Below the pieces are notes generated by a model that worked only from the letters and a program-made list of their open reading frames with translations, did not search any database and was not told where the DNA came from. Below are positions 1 through 7,904 of a DNA stretch of 64,000 nucleotides, in pieces. The position numbers and the translations under genes are program-made. This DNA is from Bacillota bacterium (GTDB lineage Bacteria > Bacillota > Clostridia > Acetivibrionales > DTU013): the NCBI GenBank assembly GCA_023412915.1, contig JAEZRE010000015.1:62001-126000 (forward strand), written 5' to 3'. Within the stretch, counting starts at the first letter, position 1; each line of letters begins with the position of its first letter.

Positions 1-204
1 GCGCCGATCCTGTCCGAATAGTTACCCGAACGCATCAAGCGATTAAACTTAATGATTAAAACTTTCGATTCAAAAGCTTAGTATGGAAAGTAAAGAATTA
101 AACATTGAAGCAGATAGCAATAATACCGGCAATTCCAAGTAATATAAACAGACAGCCGATAAAGAGTATCCCTTTTACCATAAGCATCGGAGTAAAATTG
201 AAAA
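1..204. other. Non-coding stretch beyond clpC terminator
   Basis: No supported gene. On the minus strand, positions 181-98 could encode a 27-residue single-helix hydrophobic peptide (MVKGILFIGC...), but there is no ribosome binding site before it, so it is not called as a gene. The edge of the window may cut a neighbouring transcription unit. Confidence 0.4.
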
Positions 205-232
205 CAGCAGACGATTATCAACTCGTCTGCTG
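205..232 (-). terminator. Rho-independent terminator of the ctsR-clpC operon
   Basis: A perfect 10-bp stem (CAGCAGACGA with TCGTCTGCTG) and an 8-nt loop lie 25 bp past the clpC stop. On the minus strand the stem is followed by TTTTCAATTTT. Confidence 0.85.
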
Positions 233-257
233 CTTCTATTTAAATAAAAAGTTCGTT

Positions 258-2729
258 TCACTTCGCTGCTTTTCCCGCTTTTACCGGAACCTTCACCGGT
301 TTTTTAACCTCGAATTCCAGTTTGTCATCTATGAGCGTTACGCTTACCGAATCTCCGGGTTTCACGGAGCCGTCGAGCATCTTCTCTGCGAGCTGGTCCT
401 CCACCATGCTCTGGATGGAGCGTCTGAGCGGCCTTGCTCCGAATACCGGGTCGTAGCCCTTTTTCGCAAGATGCGCCTTGGCTTCGTCGCTTACCTCGAG
501 CTTGATGTCGTTCTGGGCGAGCCGTTTTACAAGCACCTGCAGCATTATTCCCACGATACTCCTGATATTCTCTTCGTCGAGAGGATGGAATACTATGATG
601 TCGTCCACCCTGTTCAGGAATTCGGGCCTGAAGGATTTCTTGAGTTCGCCCATGACATTGTTCTTCATTTCCTCATAGTTCCTTGAGGCGTCTTCATTGA
701 CAATGAAGCCGAGCCGCTTGGGTTCGGTGATCATCCTGCCGCCTATATTGGAGGTCATTATGATGACTGTGTTCCTGAAATCAACCACACGCCCCTGCGA
801 ATCCGTCAGACGCCCGTCGTCAAGAATCTGCAGCAGTATGTTGAACACATCCGGGTGCGCTTTCTCTATTTCATCGAACAGCAGTACCGAATATGGCTTC
901 CTTCTTACCTTTTCGGTAAGCTGGCCGCCCTCTTCGTAACCGACGTAGCCCGGAGGCGAACCGACCAGCCTGGATACGGCGAATTTCTCCATATATTCCG
1001 ACATGTCGATTCTGATCATGGAATTCTCATTGCCGAAAAGCGCTTCAGCCAACGCTTTGCTGAGCTCCGTCTTGCCCACTCCCGTAGGTCCGAGGAATAT
1101 GAACGAGCCGATCGGCCTCTTCGGGTCCTTCAAGCCGACGCGCCCTCTTCTGATAGCCTTGGCCACGGCTTTTACGGCCTCTTCCTGTCCTATGACCCTT
1201 TCATGCAGTACGTTTTCCATATTCATAAGCCTTTCCGACTCTTCCTCGGCAAGGCGTTTTACCGGTATCCCGGTCCAGCTGGACACTACGTCCGCGATCT
1301 CATCTTCGGTAACGGTGTCCGTCCTGATCTGGTTTTTCTGGTACCAGTCGCCCTTTATTCTATCGTATTCCGCCTTGAGGTTCTGCTCCTGATCCCTGAT
1401 ACCCGCTGCTTTCTCGAACTCTTGGGACCTGATCGCATCCTCCTTTTCCTTGGCGAGCTTTTCGATCCTCTCCTCCAGCTTCTTGATATCCGGGGGCGCT
1501 GTGAATGCCTTGAGCCTGACTTTTGAGGCCGCCTCGTCTATAAGGTCTATGGCCTTGTCAGGAAGGAACCTGTCGGAAATATACCTCGATGACAGCTTTG
1601 TCGCCGCTTCCAGAGCGTCATCCGTGATTTTTACGCCGTGGTGCGCTTCATATTTGTCGCGGATGCCCTTCAGTATTTCAACGGTTTCCTCCTGCGACGG
1701 CTCTCCCACGGTGATCGGCTGGAACCTGCGTTCGAGCGCGGCATCCTTCTCGACGTATTTTCTGTATTCATTCAAAGTGGTTGCGCCTATCACCTGTATC
1801 TCGCCTCTTGAGAGCGCCGGCTTCAATATGTTGGACGCATCTATCGCGCCTTCGGCGGCTCCGGCGCCTATAATCGTGTGCATTTCATCTATGAAAAGAA
1901 TGACGTTTCCCGCCTTGCGCACCTCATCCATGGCTTTTTTCAGCCTTTCCTCGAATTCGCCGCGATATTTCGCCCCCGCCACCATCGACGACAGGTCCAG
2001 CGAAAACACCCTTTTCTCCTTCAGCATTTCGGGGATATTGCCCTCCGTGATCTTCTGCGCAAGCCCTTCGGCGATGGCGGTCTTTCCGACGCCGGGTTCG
2101 CCTATGAGGCACGGATTGTTCTTTGTCCTCCTGCTCAATATCTGAATGACCCGTTCGATTTCCTTGTCACGCCCGATAATCGGGTCAAATTTAGCCTCCC
2201 TCGCCATTTCTGTGAGGTCCCTGCCGAATTGATTGAGGATTGGCGTGTTGGTCTGGGCCGAGGTATTCTTCGGTTCCCCGCTTGCTGCGGGAGCCTCTTC
2301 ATTGAGCATCCTGACTATGTCGTTGAACAGCTTCTGGGGATCCACGCCCAGATCCATCAATATTCTGACGGCAACGCTCTCTCCCTCGCGCATGATGCCG
2401 AGAAGCAGGTGCTCGGTGCCTATATAATTGTGGCCAAGTCTCCTGGCTTCAACAAGGCCCAATTCCAGAACCCTCTTCGTCCTAGGCGTGAAATCGAGCG
2501 GCTGGCTCGAGCTATTATCTCCGCGGCCTATTAACTCGTCGATCTCCTTAAGTATCTTTTCCTCGGTTATCCCCTGGCCCTGCAGAACCCTTGCAGCAAC
2601 GCCGGTACCCTCCTTGGCGAGTCCGAGCAGAAGATGCTCGCTTCCTACATAACTGTGCCCAAGCAACATCGCGCCTTCCTGGGACAGATTGATCGCTTTT
2701 TCAGCTTTTTCGGTAAATCTTCCGTACAT
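258..2729 (-). CDS. clpC: ClpC, Hsp100 AAA+ unfoldase of the ClpCP protease
   Basis: ATP-driven unfoldase that feeds substrates, including arginine-phosphorylated proteins, into ClpP in the cytosol. The 823 residues have the full ClpC plan: two N-terminal Clp_N repeats (about 1-150), a first AAA+ module with Walker A GEPGVGKTA near residue 210, a UVR-type coiled segment (about 420-450, KEKEDAIRSQEFEKAAGIRD), a second AAA+ module with Walker A GPTGVGKTE near 550, and the Clp D2-small domain at the end. Length is normal for the family. It is the last gene of ctsR-mcsA-mcsB-clpC and starts 6 bp after the mcsB stop, with GGAGTG inside the end of mcsB as ribosome binding site. McsB marks substrates for it and CtsR represses it. 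clpP is not in the window. Confidence 0.97.
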   Translation of the reverse strand: MYGRFTEKAEKAINLSQEGAMLLGHSYVGSEHLLLGLAKEGTGVAARVLQGQGITEEKILKEIDELIGRGDNSSSQPLDFTPRTKRVLELGLVEARRLGHNYIGTEHLLLGIMREGESVAVRILMDLGVDPQKLFNDIVRMLNEEAPAASGEPKNTSAQTNTPILNQFGRDLTEMAREAKFDPIIGRDKEIERVIQILSRRTKNNPCLIGEPGVGKTAIAEGLAQKITEGNIPEMLKEKRVFSLDLSSMVAGAKYRGEFEERLKKAMDEVRKAGNVILFIDEMHTIIGAGAAEGAIDASNILKPALSRGEIQVIGATTLNEYRKYVEKDAALERRFQPITVGEPSQEETVEILKGIRDKYEAHHGVKITDDALEAATKLSSRYISDRFLPDKAIDLIDEAASKVRLKAFTAPPDIKKLEERIEKLAKEKEDAIRSQEFEKAAGIRDQEQNLKAEYDRIKGDWYQKNQIRTDTVTEDEIADVVSSWTGIPVKRLAEEESERLMNMENVLHERVIGQEEAVKAVAKAIRRGRVGLKDPKRPIGSFIFLGPTGVGKTELSKALAEALFGNENSMIRIDMSEYMEKFAVSRLVGSPPGYVGYEEGGQLTEKVRRKPYSVLLFDEIEKAHPDVFNILLQILDDGRLTDSQGRVVDFRNTVIIMTSNIGGRMITEPKRLGFIVNEDASRNYEEMKNNVMGELKKSFRPEFLNRVDDIIVFHPLDEENIRSIVGIMLQVLVKRLAQNDIKLEVSDEAKAHLAKKGYDPVFGARPLRRSIQSMVEDQLAEKMLDGSVKPGDSVSVTLIDDKLEFEVKKPVKVPVKAGKAAK

Positions 2730-2735
2730 TATTCA

Positions 2736-3785
2736 TCACTCCATTCCTTGCTGTACGCTGTTCTTTAGTTTCATGCGGACGAGATCGGCCCTTCTCTGAT
2801 CCCTTTCGTCCGGTTTCAACTGCCCCCCCGACAGTTTCTGCAGGTAGGCGGGCTGTATCATCAGCATTATTTCATTCAGGTCCTCCAGCTCCAAGCCTCT
2901 GATCAACCCCATTATTACGCCAAGTCTCACATCCGACAGCAGCTTCAGGCTTTCTTCCGTAGATATGATCCTGGCGTTCGTTAGAAGCCCATATGATCTG
3001 AAAACCCTGTCTTCCATTCTCAGCGGGCTCTGTCCGTATAGCTCGGACCTCAAAATCCTTTCCTGTTCCGAGATCTGCGACGTTATATTACCGATACCCG
3101 CAATTATCTCTTCTTCAGTCTGTCCAAGCGTTACCTGGTTGGATATCTGGAACATGTTGCCCGACGCTTCGCTGTTTTCGCCGTATGCTCCTCTTACCGC
3201 AACACCAAGCTTGCTGCAGTTTTCAAGTATTCCCTTGATATATCCCGTCATCGATAGAGCGGGCAGGTGGAGCATTACTGAAGCCCGTATGCCTGTGCCG
3301 ACATTTGTCGGACAGCAGGTCAGGTAACCGAAGGTTTTATCAAAAGCGTATTCGAGCTTGTGTTCGAGCTTGGTATCTATATCGCTGCAAAGCTTCCAGG
3401 CTTCTTCGGTCTGCATTCCCGGGAATATGCACTGCAGTCTTAAGTGATCCTCCTCATTGACCATTATGCTGATCTTCCCGTCCTTGCTTATGATCGCGGC
3501 CCTGTTGATTTCGCCTTCCGCAAACTCCGGGCTGATAAGGTGCTTTTCAACAAGGAATTGACGGTCCAGCGCGTTCATCGCTTGAAGCTCGAGGAAGGAA
3601 AATCCATGTTTTTGCACGTCTTCCTCGCCAAACACGGCGCTTTTGACCTTGTTGAGCAACTCGGCGCTTTGCGCCTTCGTCATCCTGGTCGTGAACGGGT
3701 ATGCCTCGATATTACGGGCCAGTCTGATCCTGCTGCTTATTGCCACATCGCCTTCTGGCGCTATCTTGACCGGTTTGTTATTCAT
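2736..3785 (-). CDS. mcsB: McsB protein-arginine kinase
   Basis: Phosphorylates arginines on CtsR and on misfolded proteins, marking them for ClpCP. It belongs to the ATP:guanido phosphotransferase fold. The family signature SSRIRLARN lies near residue 17 of the chosen start, and the guanido-kinase active-site segment CPTNVGTGIRAS lies in the middle. The ATG at 3785 gives 349 residues. It is preferred over an upstream start in the same frame because GGAGGTG sits 6-7 bases before it and because a longer N terminus would be encoded inside mcsA. The start overlaps the mcsA stop by 8 bp (ATGAATAA), which suggests translational coupling with its activator McsA. Confidence 0.96.
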   Translation of the reverse strand: MNNKPVKIAPEGDVAISSRIRLARNIEAYPFTTRMTKAQSAELLNKVKSAVFGEEDVQKHGFSFLELQAMNALDRQFLVEKHLISPEFAEGEINRAAIISKDGKISIMVNEEDHLRLQCIFPGMQTEEAWKLCSDIDTKLEHKLEYAFDKTFGYLTCCPTNVGTGIRASVMLHLPALSMTGYIKGILENCSKLGVAVRGAYGENSEASGNMFQISNQVTLGQTEEEIIAGIGNITSQISEQERILRSELYGQSPLRMEDRVFRSYGLLTNARIISTEESLKLLSDVRLGVIMGLIRGLELEDLNEIMLMIQPAYLQKLSGGQLKPDERDQRRADLVRMKLKNSVQQGME

Positions 3786-4308
3786 ATCGGACACCTCCGC
3801 ACTTGTTCCCTGAGCCTTCAAGCGTCCTGATCCTGTCGCGAAGCTCTGCGGCCTTCTCGTATTCTTCCCTGCCAATCGCCGCTGTCAGCTCTTCCTTGAG
3901 CTTCTCTATTTCATTTCCGGTTTTGATGCATTCCGTCAGTTTGCCCGGTATTTTTCCCTTATGCTCGGTACTCCCATGCAGCCTTCTCAATATGGGACCG
4001 AGGTTATCCCTGAACGTCCTGTAACAGTTGGCGCAGCCCACCTTGCCTGTTTTTCTGAAATCATCGAAGCTCATACCGCAAAGCTCGCAGCGGACTTCCC
4101 TCGGCTGTTCCGCTTCCGTATACCCGCCGCCTTCTCCAAAGCCCGGGAAACCCCAGAGGAAATCGCCCAGATTAAGCTGCGGGCTCAGCGTAATCTTGCC
4201 TTTTTCATTCGCACACTGACTACAAAGGTAAGACTCAATCTTCGTTCCGTTCAATATCTGTGTAAAATGTACATTGGCTTCTCTTTTTTGACACTGCTGG
4301 CACAACAT
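3778..4308 (-). CDS. mcsA: McsA, zinc-finger activator of McsB
   Basis: Adaptor that stimulates McsB kinase activity and helps control CtsR; cytosolic. The N terminus shows two CxxC pairs (CQQC, CSQC) and the middle two more (CELC, CANC), the usual zinc-binding arrangement. The C-terminal 40 residues form a UVR motif (AAIGREEYEKAAELRDRIRT). The ATG at 4308 is chosen because AGGGAG lies 9 bases upstream; a GTG three codons earlier overlaps that site. The result is 176 residues, normal for the family. Second gene of the operon, separated from ctsR by about 219 bp, which is wider than the other gaps. A weak internal promoter there cannot be excluded. Confidence 0.94.
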   Translation of the reverse strand: MLCQQCQKREANVHFTQILNGTKIESYLCSQCANEKGKITLSPQLNLGDFLWGFPGFGEGGGYTEAEQPREVRCELCGMSFDDFRKTGKVGCANCYRTFRDNLGPILRRLHGSTEHKGKIPGKLTECIKTGNEIEKLKEELTAAIGREEYEKAAELRDRIRTLEGSGNKCGGVRYE

Positions 4309-4527
4309 ATGCCTCACTCCCTGTCATTATATCTTTATAACGCCATTCAAAGTAATTTCCCAAATTGTAGGAAAAACTCCTCACATCAGCGGCGTTTCAT
4401 CGAGGCTGAATAAGCCTCGTTACTATTGTTACCCCGCGGCGTTTCGTATAAACACATCCGCCCTATTAACAGCATATGCGGGCCGCCGCGCCATAGCCGC
4501 ATTTTGTTTGCGGCAGCCCTGCATTAT

Positions 4528-4986
4528 TTAAACAGCAAGGCTCATCAGCATATTTTTCAGTATTGCCGCTCTCAAAACATCCCTGCCCGGCGCCTGTATA
4601 CCGCCAAGTATCTTGTCGCTGGTGGCGGCTTTGAGCAGCAAGCCCTCTCTATGATTGATCACTTCATAATCCACGAAATTATTTATGAAAACTTCGGCGG
4701 ATTGCTGCGATATACTATCACCCATGGAACTTATGATATGCATCAGATAATTGCCGGGCATGCTTATGTTGACCCGTCTGATGCTAATATGCCCGCCTCC
4801 GCCGCGCCTGCTTTCGACGTAGTAGCCTCTTTCGGTGGTGAATCTGGTATCGATCACATAGTTTATCTGTGAGGGCACGCAATTGAAATAATTCGCCAGT
4901 TCATTTCTCTGTATCTCAATGGAACCATCGGTCTCATTGATCAGCTGTTTTAAAAAGGCTTCGATTATATCGCTCATTCTGGCCAT
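4528..4986 (-). CDS. ctsR: CtsR, transcriptional repressor of class III stress genes
   Basis: Dimeric winged-helix repressor that binds AGTCAAA heptads in heat-shock promoters and is inactivated by heat and by McsB. The 152 residues fit the family. The HTH region covers about 1-70 (SDIIEAFLKQLI, LANYFNCVPSQINYVI), and the glycine-rich wing RGGGGHI that senses temperature is present near residue 62. First gene of the operon. ATG 4986 is preceded by GGGAGGAGAG. It is very likely autoregulated, because its own promoter carries the matching heptads. Confidence 0.96.
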   Translation of the reverse strand: MARMSDIIEAFLKQLINETDGSIEIQRNELANYFNCVPSQINYVIDTRFTTERGYYVESRRGGGGHISIRRVNISMPGNYLMHIISSMGDSISQQSAEVFINNFVDYEVINHREGLLLKAATSDKILGGIQAPGRDVLRAAILKNMLMSLAV

Positions 4987-5033
4987 ATGCGTTCTCTCCT
5001 CCCGTTCTATTTTGCGATAGCTCCTAAATTGAT

Positions 5034-5057
5034 TTTGACTATCTTTGACTTTTGACT
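5034..5057 (-). promoter_or_regulatory. CtsR operator, three heptads
   Basis: Read on the minus strand: AGTCAAA, directly AGTCAAA, then GAT, then AGTCAAA. The last two form the canonical pair with a 3-nt NAN spacer; the first is an extra abutting heptad. The operator covers the predicted transcription start. Confidence 0.9.
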
Positions 5058-5059
5058 AT

Positions 5060-5088
5060 ATTATAAAATACCTGATATGGATATTCAA
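5060..5088 (-). promoter_or_regulatory. SigA-type promoter of ctsR operon
   Basis: Minus-strand -35 TTGAAT (5083-5088) and -10 TATAAT (5060-5065) with a 17-bp spacer, immediately upstream of the CtsR heptads. Confidence 0.85.
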
Positions 5089-5198
5089 GCGTTTTTGCAA
5101 ATTTACCCTGCTGCTCTGCCGAAACCCCGACTTCAGCCTTTTTATTTTTGTCTCCGGCAATATTTTATATTCATTTCGAAACTCCGGGGAAAGAGAAA

Positions 5199-5221
5199 CC
5201 CGGCAGTATTGAGCTGCCGGG
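5199..5221 (-). terminator. Terminator of the DUF4349 lipoprotein gene
   Basis: Perfect 8-bp stem CCCGGCAG/CTGCCGGG with a 7-nt loop, followed on the minus strand by TTTCTCTTT, 58 bp past the stop of the gene at 5279. Confidence 0.75.
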
Positions 5222-5278
5222 GCCACAAATCCTTATCTCTATCTTGATATAATCGTTTCCTGTGATTTGGCATATGCC

Positions 5279-6400
5279 TTATTTACCGTTTTTATCTTCG
5301 GTTGTGTTTTGATTGCCGGTAGGTTGTGTATTATCGCCCTGCGCTCCGGATGCCGGCGGTACAGTCGGCGAATAATGCGTCGGCGCCGGGTACGGTCCCT
5401 TATATTTTTTGGGAATGCGACGGTATATGAATATGCCCAGCAGGACGAACAGACCGATTACAACGAGTACCGGCAGCGCTGCGACAATGAATATCAGGAA
5501 ATCGCCGAGGAATTCCACCACGCTCTTCAGACTGTCCTTCAGACTGTCCAGGAGTTCTTCTCCGAAGGTGACCGGTTTCTTTTCGGACCCGGGGTATTTT
5601 TCACTCATTGAAATGTTTATGGTAGCCAGATCGACAAGGCTGCTGAGCTTGTTCAGATTGCCCGTAAGGCTCTCTATCTCGTAACGTATGTCGGTGATCC
5701 TGGTTTCCAGTTTGAATATGGTATCGAGATTTTCCGTTTTAGCAAGATAGGTCTCCAGCTTTTCCTGTTCAAGCTTCAGCAGCCGCAGCCTGGACTCTAT
5801 ATCGACGAATTGGTCGGTGACATCCTGCCCGTTGGTAGTCTCGTTGGATACATCTCCTACGCCGCGCAGCTTATTGATGATAGATTGAAATTGAGTTTTA
5901 TCGACCCTGAGCACAAGCGTCCCGTTTTTGACTGTCTTGGGTTTGCCGTCGACATAGACGTCGCTCGTATTGATGTTGGTATTCGAAACAAAGCCGATGC
6001 CTGTGAGAATGGAATCGATGTTATTCAGGGCGTTGTCGAAATTCTCGACCTCGAGGTTGAGACTAGCGGTCCAGATCATTTTCCTATCGGCCAATACCGC
6101 ATTTGTCGCATTAATCGTCGTACCGGAGCCACCTGCAAGCGAATCTGCTTCCTTCGGAGCCTCAGCCGGCATCGACGCCGCCTCTGCCGATGCTCCTTCT
6201 ATATCGGCAGCGCCATTAGCTCCCTGATCCCGATTTACTGCGTTTGCCACACCCCCAAAGCGTGAAGCCGAGCTTTTAGTCACGGAAGCTGGCGCAGTTT
6301 GCGCAGCCATTCCAGAGGTGGATGCAGATCTGCCACAGGCAGTGAAAACAGTGGAGATGAGCACTATTGCCGTTAGAACACCAATTACCTTTCTATACAT
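5279..6400 (-). CDS. DUF4349-domain lipoprotein with C-terminal membrane anchor
   Basis: Function unknown. The 373 residues start with a lipoprotein signal (MYRKVIGVLTAIVLI, then a lipobox ending FTAC at about residue 22), then a low-complexity Ala/Ser/Pro linker. The conserved DUF4349 domain (about 90-270) includes the family-typical coiled-coil stretch (LLKLEQEKLETYLAKTENLD). A transmembrane helix (about 295-320, FLIFIVAALPVLVVIGLFV) and a short Pro/Thr-rich tail follow. The start at 6400 is chosen for its strong site (AGGAGGAG) and because a signal peptide begins there; an upstream in-frame start would bury the signal. It has its own promoter and terminator, so it is probably monocistronic and acts at the outer face of the membrane. 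Confidence 0.85.
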   Translation of the reverse strand: MYRKVIGVLTAIVLISTVFTACGRSASTSGMAAQTAPASVTKSSASRFGGVANAVNRDQGANGAADIEGASAEAASMPAEAPKEADSLAGGSGTTINATNAVLADRKMIWTASLNLEVENFDNALNNIDSILTGIGFVSNTNINTSDVYVDGKPKTVKNGTLVLRVDKTQFQSIINKLRGVGDVSNETTNGQDVTDQFVDIESRLRLLKLEQEKLETYLAKTENLDTIFKLETRITDIRYEIESLTGNLNKLSSLVDLATINISMSEKYPGSEKKPVTFGEELLDSLKDSLKSVVEFLGDFLIFIVAALPVLVVIGLFVLLGIFIYRRIPKKYKGPYPAPTHYSPTVPPASGAQGDNTQPTGNQNTTEDKNGK

Positions 6401-6441
6401 TTTTATCTCCTCCTTATCCCAATATATATTTATTTGGGTTT

Positions 6442-6470
6442 TGTATATATAGACGTACAAAAACTGGCAA
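6442..6470 (-). promoter_or_regulatory. Promoter of DUF4349 lipoprotein gene
   Basis: Minus-strand -35 TTGCCA (6465-6470) and -10 TATACA (6442-6447), 17-bp spacer. Confidence 0.6.
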
Positions 6471-6488
6471 GGTTCCGTATCGGAAGTC

Positions 6489-6517
6489 TTACGGATGTTT
6501 TGGGTCTGTGATATAAT
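6489..6517 (+). promoter_or_regulatory. Promoter of GNAT acetyltransferase gene
   Basis: -10 TATAAT at 6512-6517 and a weak -35 TTACGG at 6489-6494, 17-bp spacer. It diverges from the lipoprotein promoter. Confidence 0.55.
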
Positions 6518-6570
6518 ATTCCAGTAAAAGCCGATCAAAAAGTCAAAGCGTAACGGAGGCAGGCAAACAT

Positions 6571-7770
6571 ATGAAGATCAGGGCAATAAAACCGGAAGAA
6601 AGAATACTGACAGAAAAAATAGAGTCCGTAGCATTCCTGTTCAAAAGGGATTTCAGTGTTACCGGTGATATCGGCAAGGGATCGGAGGAAACTTCCGAAG
6701 CTTATAAAACGGGCAGGGCAGCTTTCGATGAGAATGGAAAGATGTGTTCCTGCCTTCAGCTCATGCCGTTCGAGGTAACTTTCGACGGCAGCAGCGTGCT
6801 TATGGGCGGGATAGGCGGGGTTGCCTCGCTTCCTGAGGAACGTGAAAAGAGCAGCATCAGGGGTATATTTGAATATTCCATGAAAGAGATGTATGACATC
6901 GGTTACATTTTTTCATACCTGTACCCGTTCTCTCCTTCCTTTTACAGAAAGTTCGGGTATGAACTAAACATGAACACAGTAATCTACAGCATACCGATAT
7001 CGGACTTCAGGCAGTTCAATCAGACGGGCAAGCTGGAGATGTACACGGAAGGTATGGACGCCTCCGGGATAAAATCTGTCTACGAGGGCTACATAAGGGA
7101 TAAGAACCTTGCGGTTATCCGTACGGATAAGCTCTGGAAAAGGTTTCTCGAGAAGGATCCCTACAAGGATAATGTCTTTTTATATATCTGGCATGACCGG
7201 AACGGCGAGGCAAGAAGTTACATAAAGTTCAGTATAGACGCGGTGCCGGGCAGCAAGAGCAATATGGCCGTCAATGAGCTCGTATGGCTGGACTGCGAGT
7301 CGTTTACCGGCATATTCGCTTTTATCGGCAGACTCACGGCTCAAATGGAAAGGATGATTTGGAAGGCGCCGTCCCACGTAAACCTGCTGCCTCTGTTCCC
7401 CGAACCGTTCGATATCAAACAGGAGCTACGAACCAACGGTATGAACCGTATCGTAAATGTTGAAAAAGCCCTTGGGCTGATGTCCATGCCCGAAGGCGCC
7501 GGCGAGGTCGTTATAGGCGTTGAAGACAACTTCTTCCCGGTCAACTCGGGAAGCTATAGGCTCGAATGGGACAACGGCCGCCACTCGGTTGAGCGTACTC
7601 GCAAGGACCCTGACATGACCTGCGACGTGCAGACGCTTTCCCAGTTGGCGACCGGTTACCTGACGGCAGAGGAGCTCAAGCTTGCGGGTAGGCTGGATAT
7701 AAAGGGGAATGAAAAGCAGCTGTCGAGGGTCTTTACCAGTAAGAAACTCTTCATCGGGGATTACTTCTAA
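6571..7770 (+). CDS. Eis-like GNAT N-acetyltransferase
   Basis: Predicted acetyl-CoA-dependent N-acetyltransferase of the Eis/YitH-like group; the physiological substrate is unknown. The 399 residues have the three-part layout of this group. An N-terminal GNAT fold (about 1-150) contains the acetyl-CoA loop region GVASLPEEREKSSIRG. A second GNAT-like domain is followed by a C-terminal SCP2-like sterol-carrier fold (about 290-399, VIGVEDNFFPVNSGSYRLEW). The C-terminal carboxylate used in catalysis in Eis corresponds here to a terminus ending GDYF. ATG 6571 follows ACGGAGGC. The gene stands alone between its promoter and a shared terminator. Confidence 0.85.
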   Translation: MKIRAIKPEERILTEKIESVAFLFKRDFSVTGDIGKGSEETSEAYKTGRAAFDENGKMCSCLQLMPFEVTFDGSSVLMGGIGGVASLPEEREKSSIRGIFEYSMKEMYDIGYIFSYLYPFSPSFYRKFGYELNMNTVIYSIPISDFRQFNQTGKLEMYTEGMDASGIKSVYEGYIRDKNLAVIRTDKLWKRFLEKDPYKDNVFLYIWHDRNGEARSYIKFSIDAVPGSKSNMAVNELVWLDCESFTGIFAFIGRLTAQMERMIWKAPSHVNLLPLFPEPFDIKQELRTNGMNRIVNVEKALGLMSMPEGAGEVVIGVEDNFFPVNSGSYRLEWDNGRHSVERTRKDPDMTCDVQTLSQLATGYLTAEELKLAGRLDIKGNEKQLSRVFTSKKLFIGDYF

Positions 7771-7840
7771 AGGATAAAACATGACTTAACAAGCAAGCCG
7801 TGCCGATTTTCACCAGACGGATTGTATACAAAGAGTCAAA

Positions 7841-7864
7841 AGGAGCTGCCATACGGCAGCTCCT
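7841..7864. terminator. Bidirectional terminator between convergent genes
   Basis: Perfect 10-bp stem AGGAGCTGCC/GGCAGCTCCT with an ATAC loop. GATTTTT follows on the plus strand and TTTTGACTCTTT on the minus strand. It serves the acetyltransferase and the EF-G-like gene. Confidence 0.88.
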
Positions 7865-7904
7865 GATTTTTGGTAATATAGTTTTGCACCCGGCTTCGGA
7901 GTAA

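Noticed and set aside
98..181. 27-residue hydrophobic peptide on the minus strand after the clpC terminator
   Set aside because: No ribosome binding site and no promoter; composition alone is not enough to call it.
855..2534. Long plus-strand open frames opposite clpC
   Set aside because: They are antisense shadows of a strongly conserved gene; products have no family features and no ribosome binding sites.
4401..4419. Hairpin CGAGGC/GCCTCG between ctsR and mcsA as a terminator
   Set aside because: Only 6 bp with no T tract on either strand; mcsA function is expected to be in the operon.
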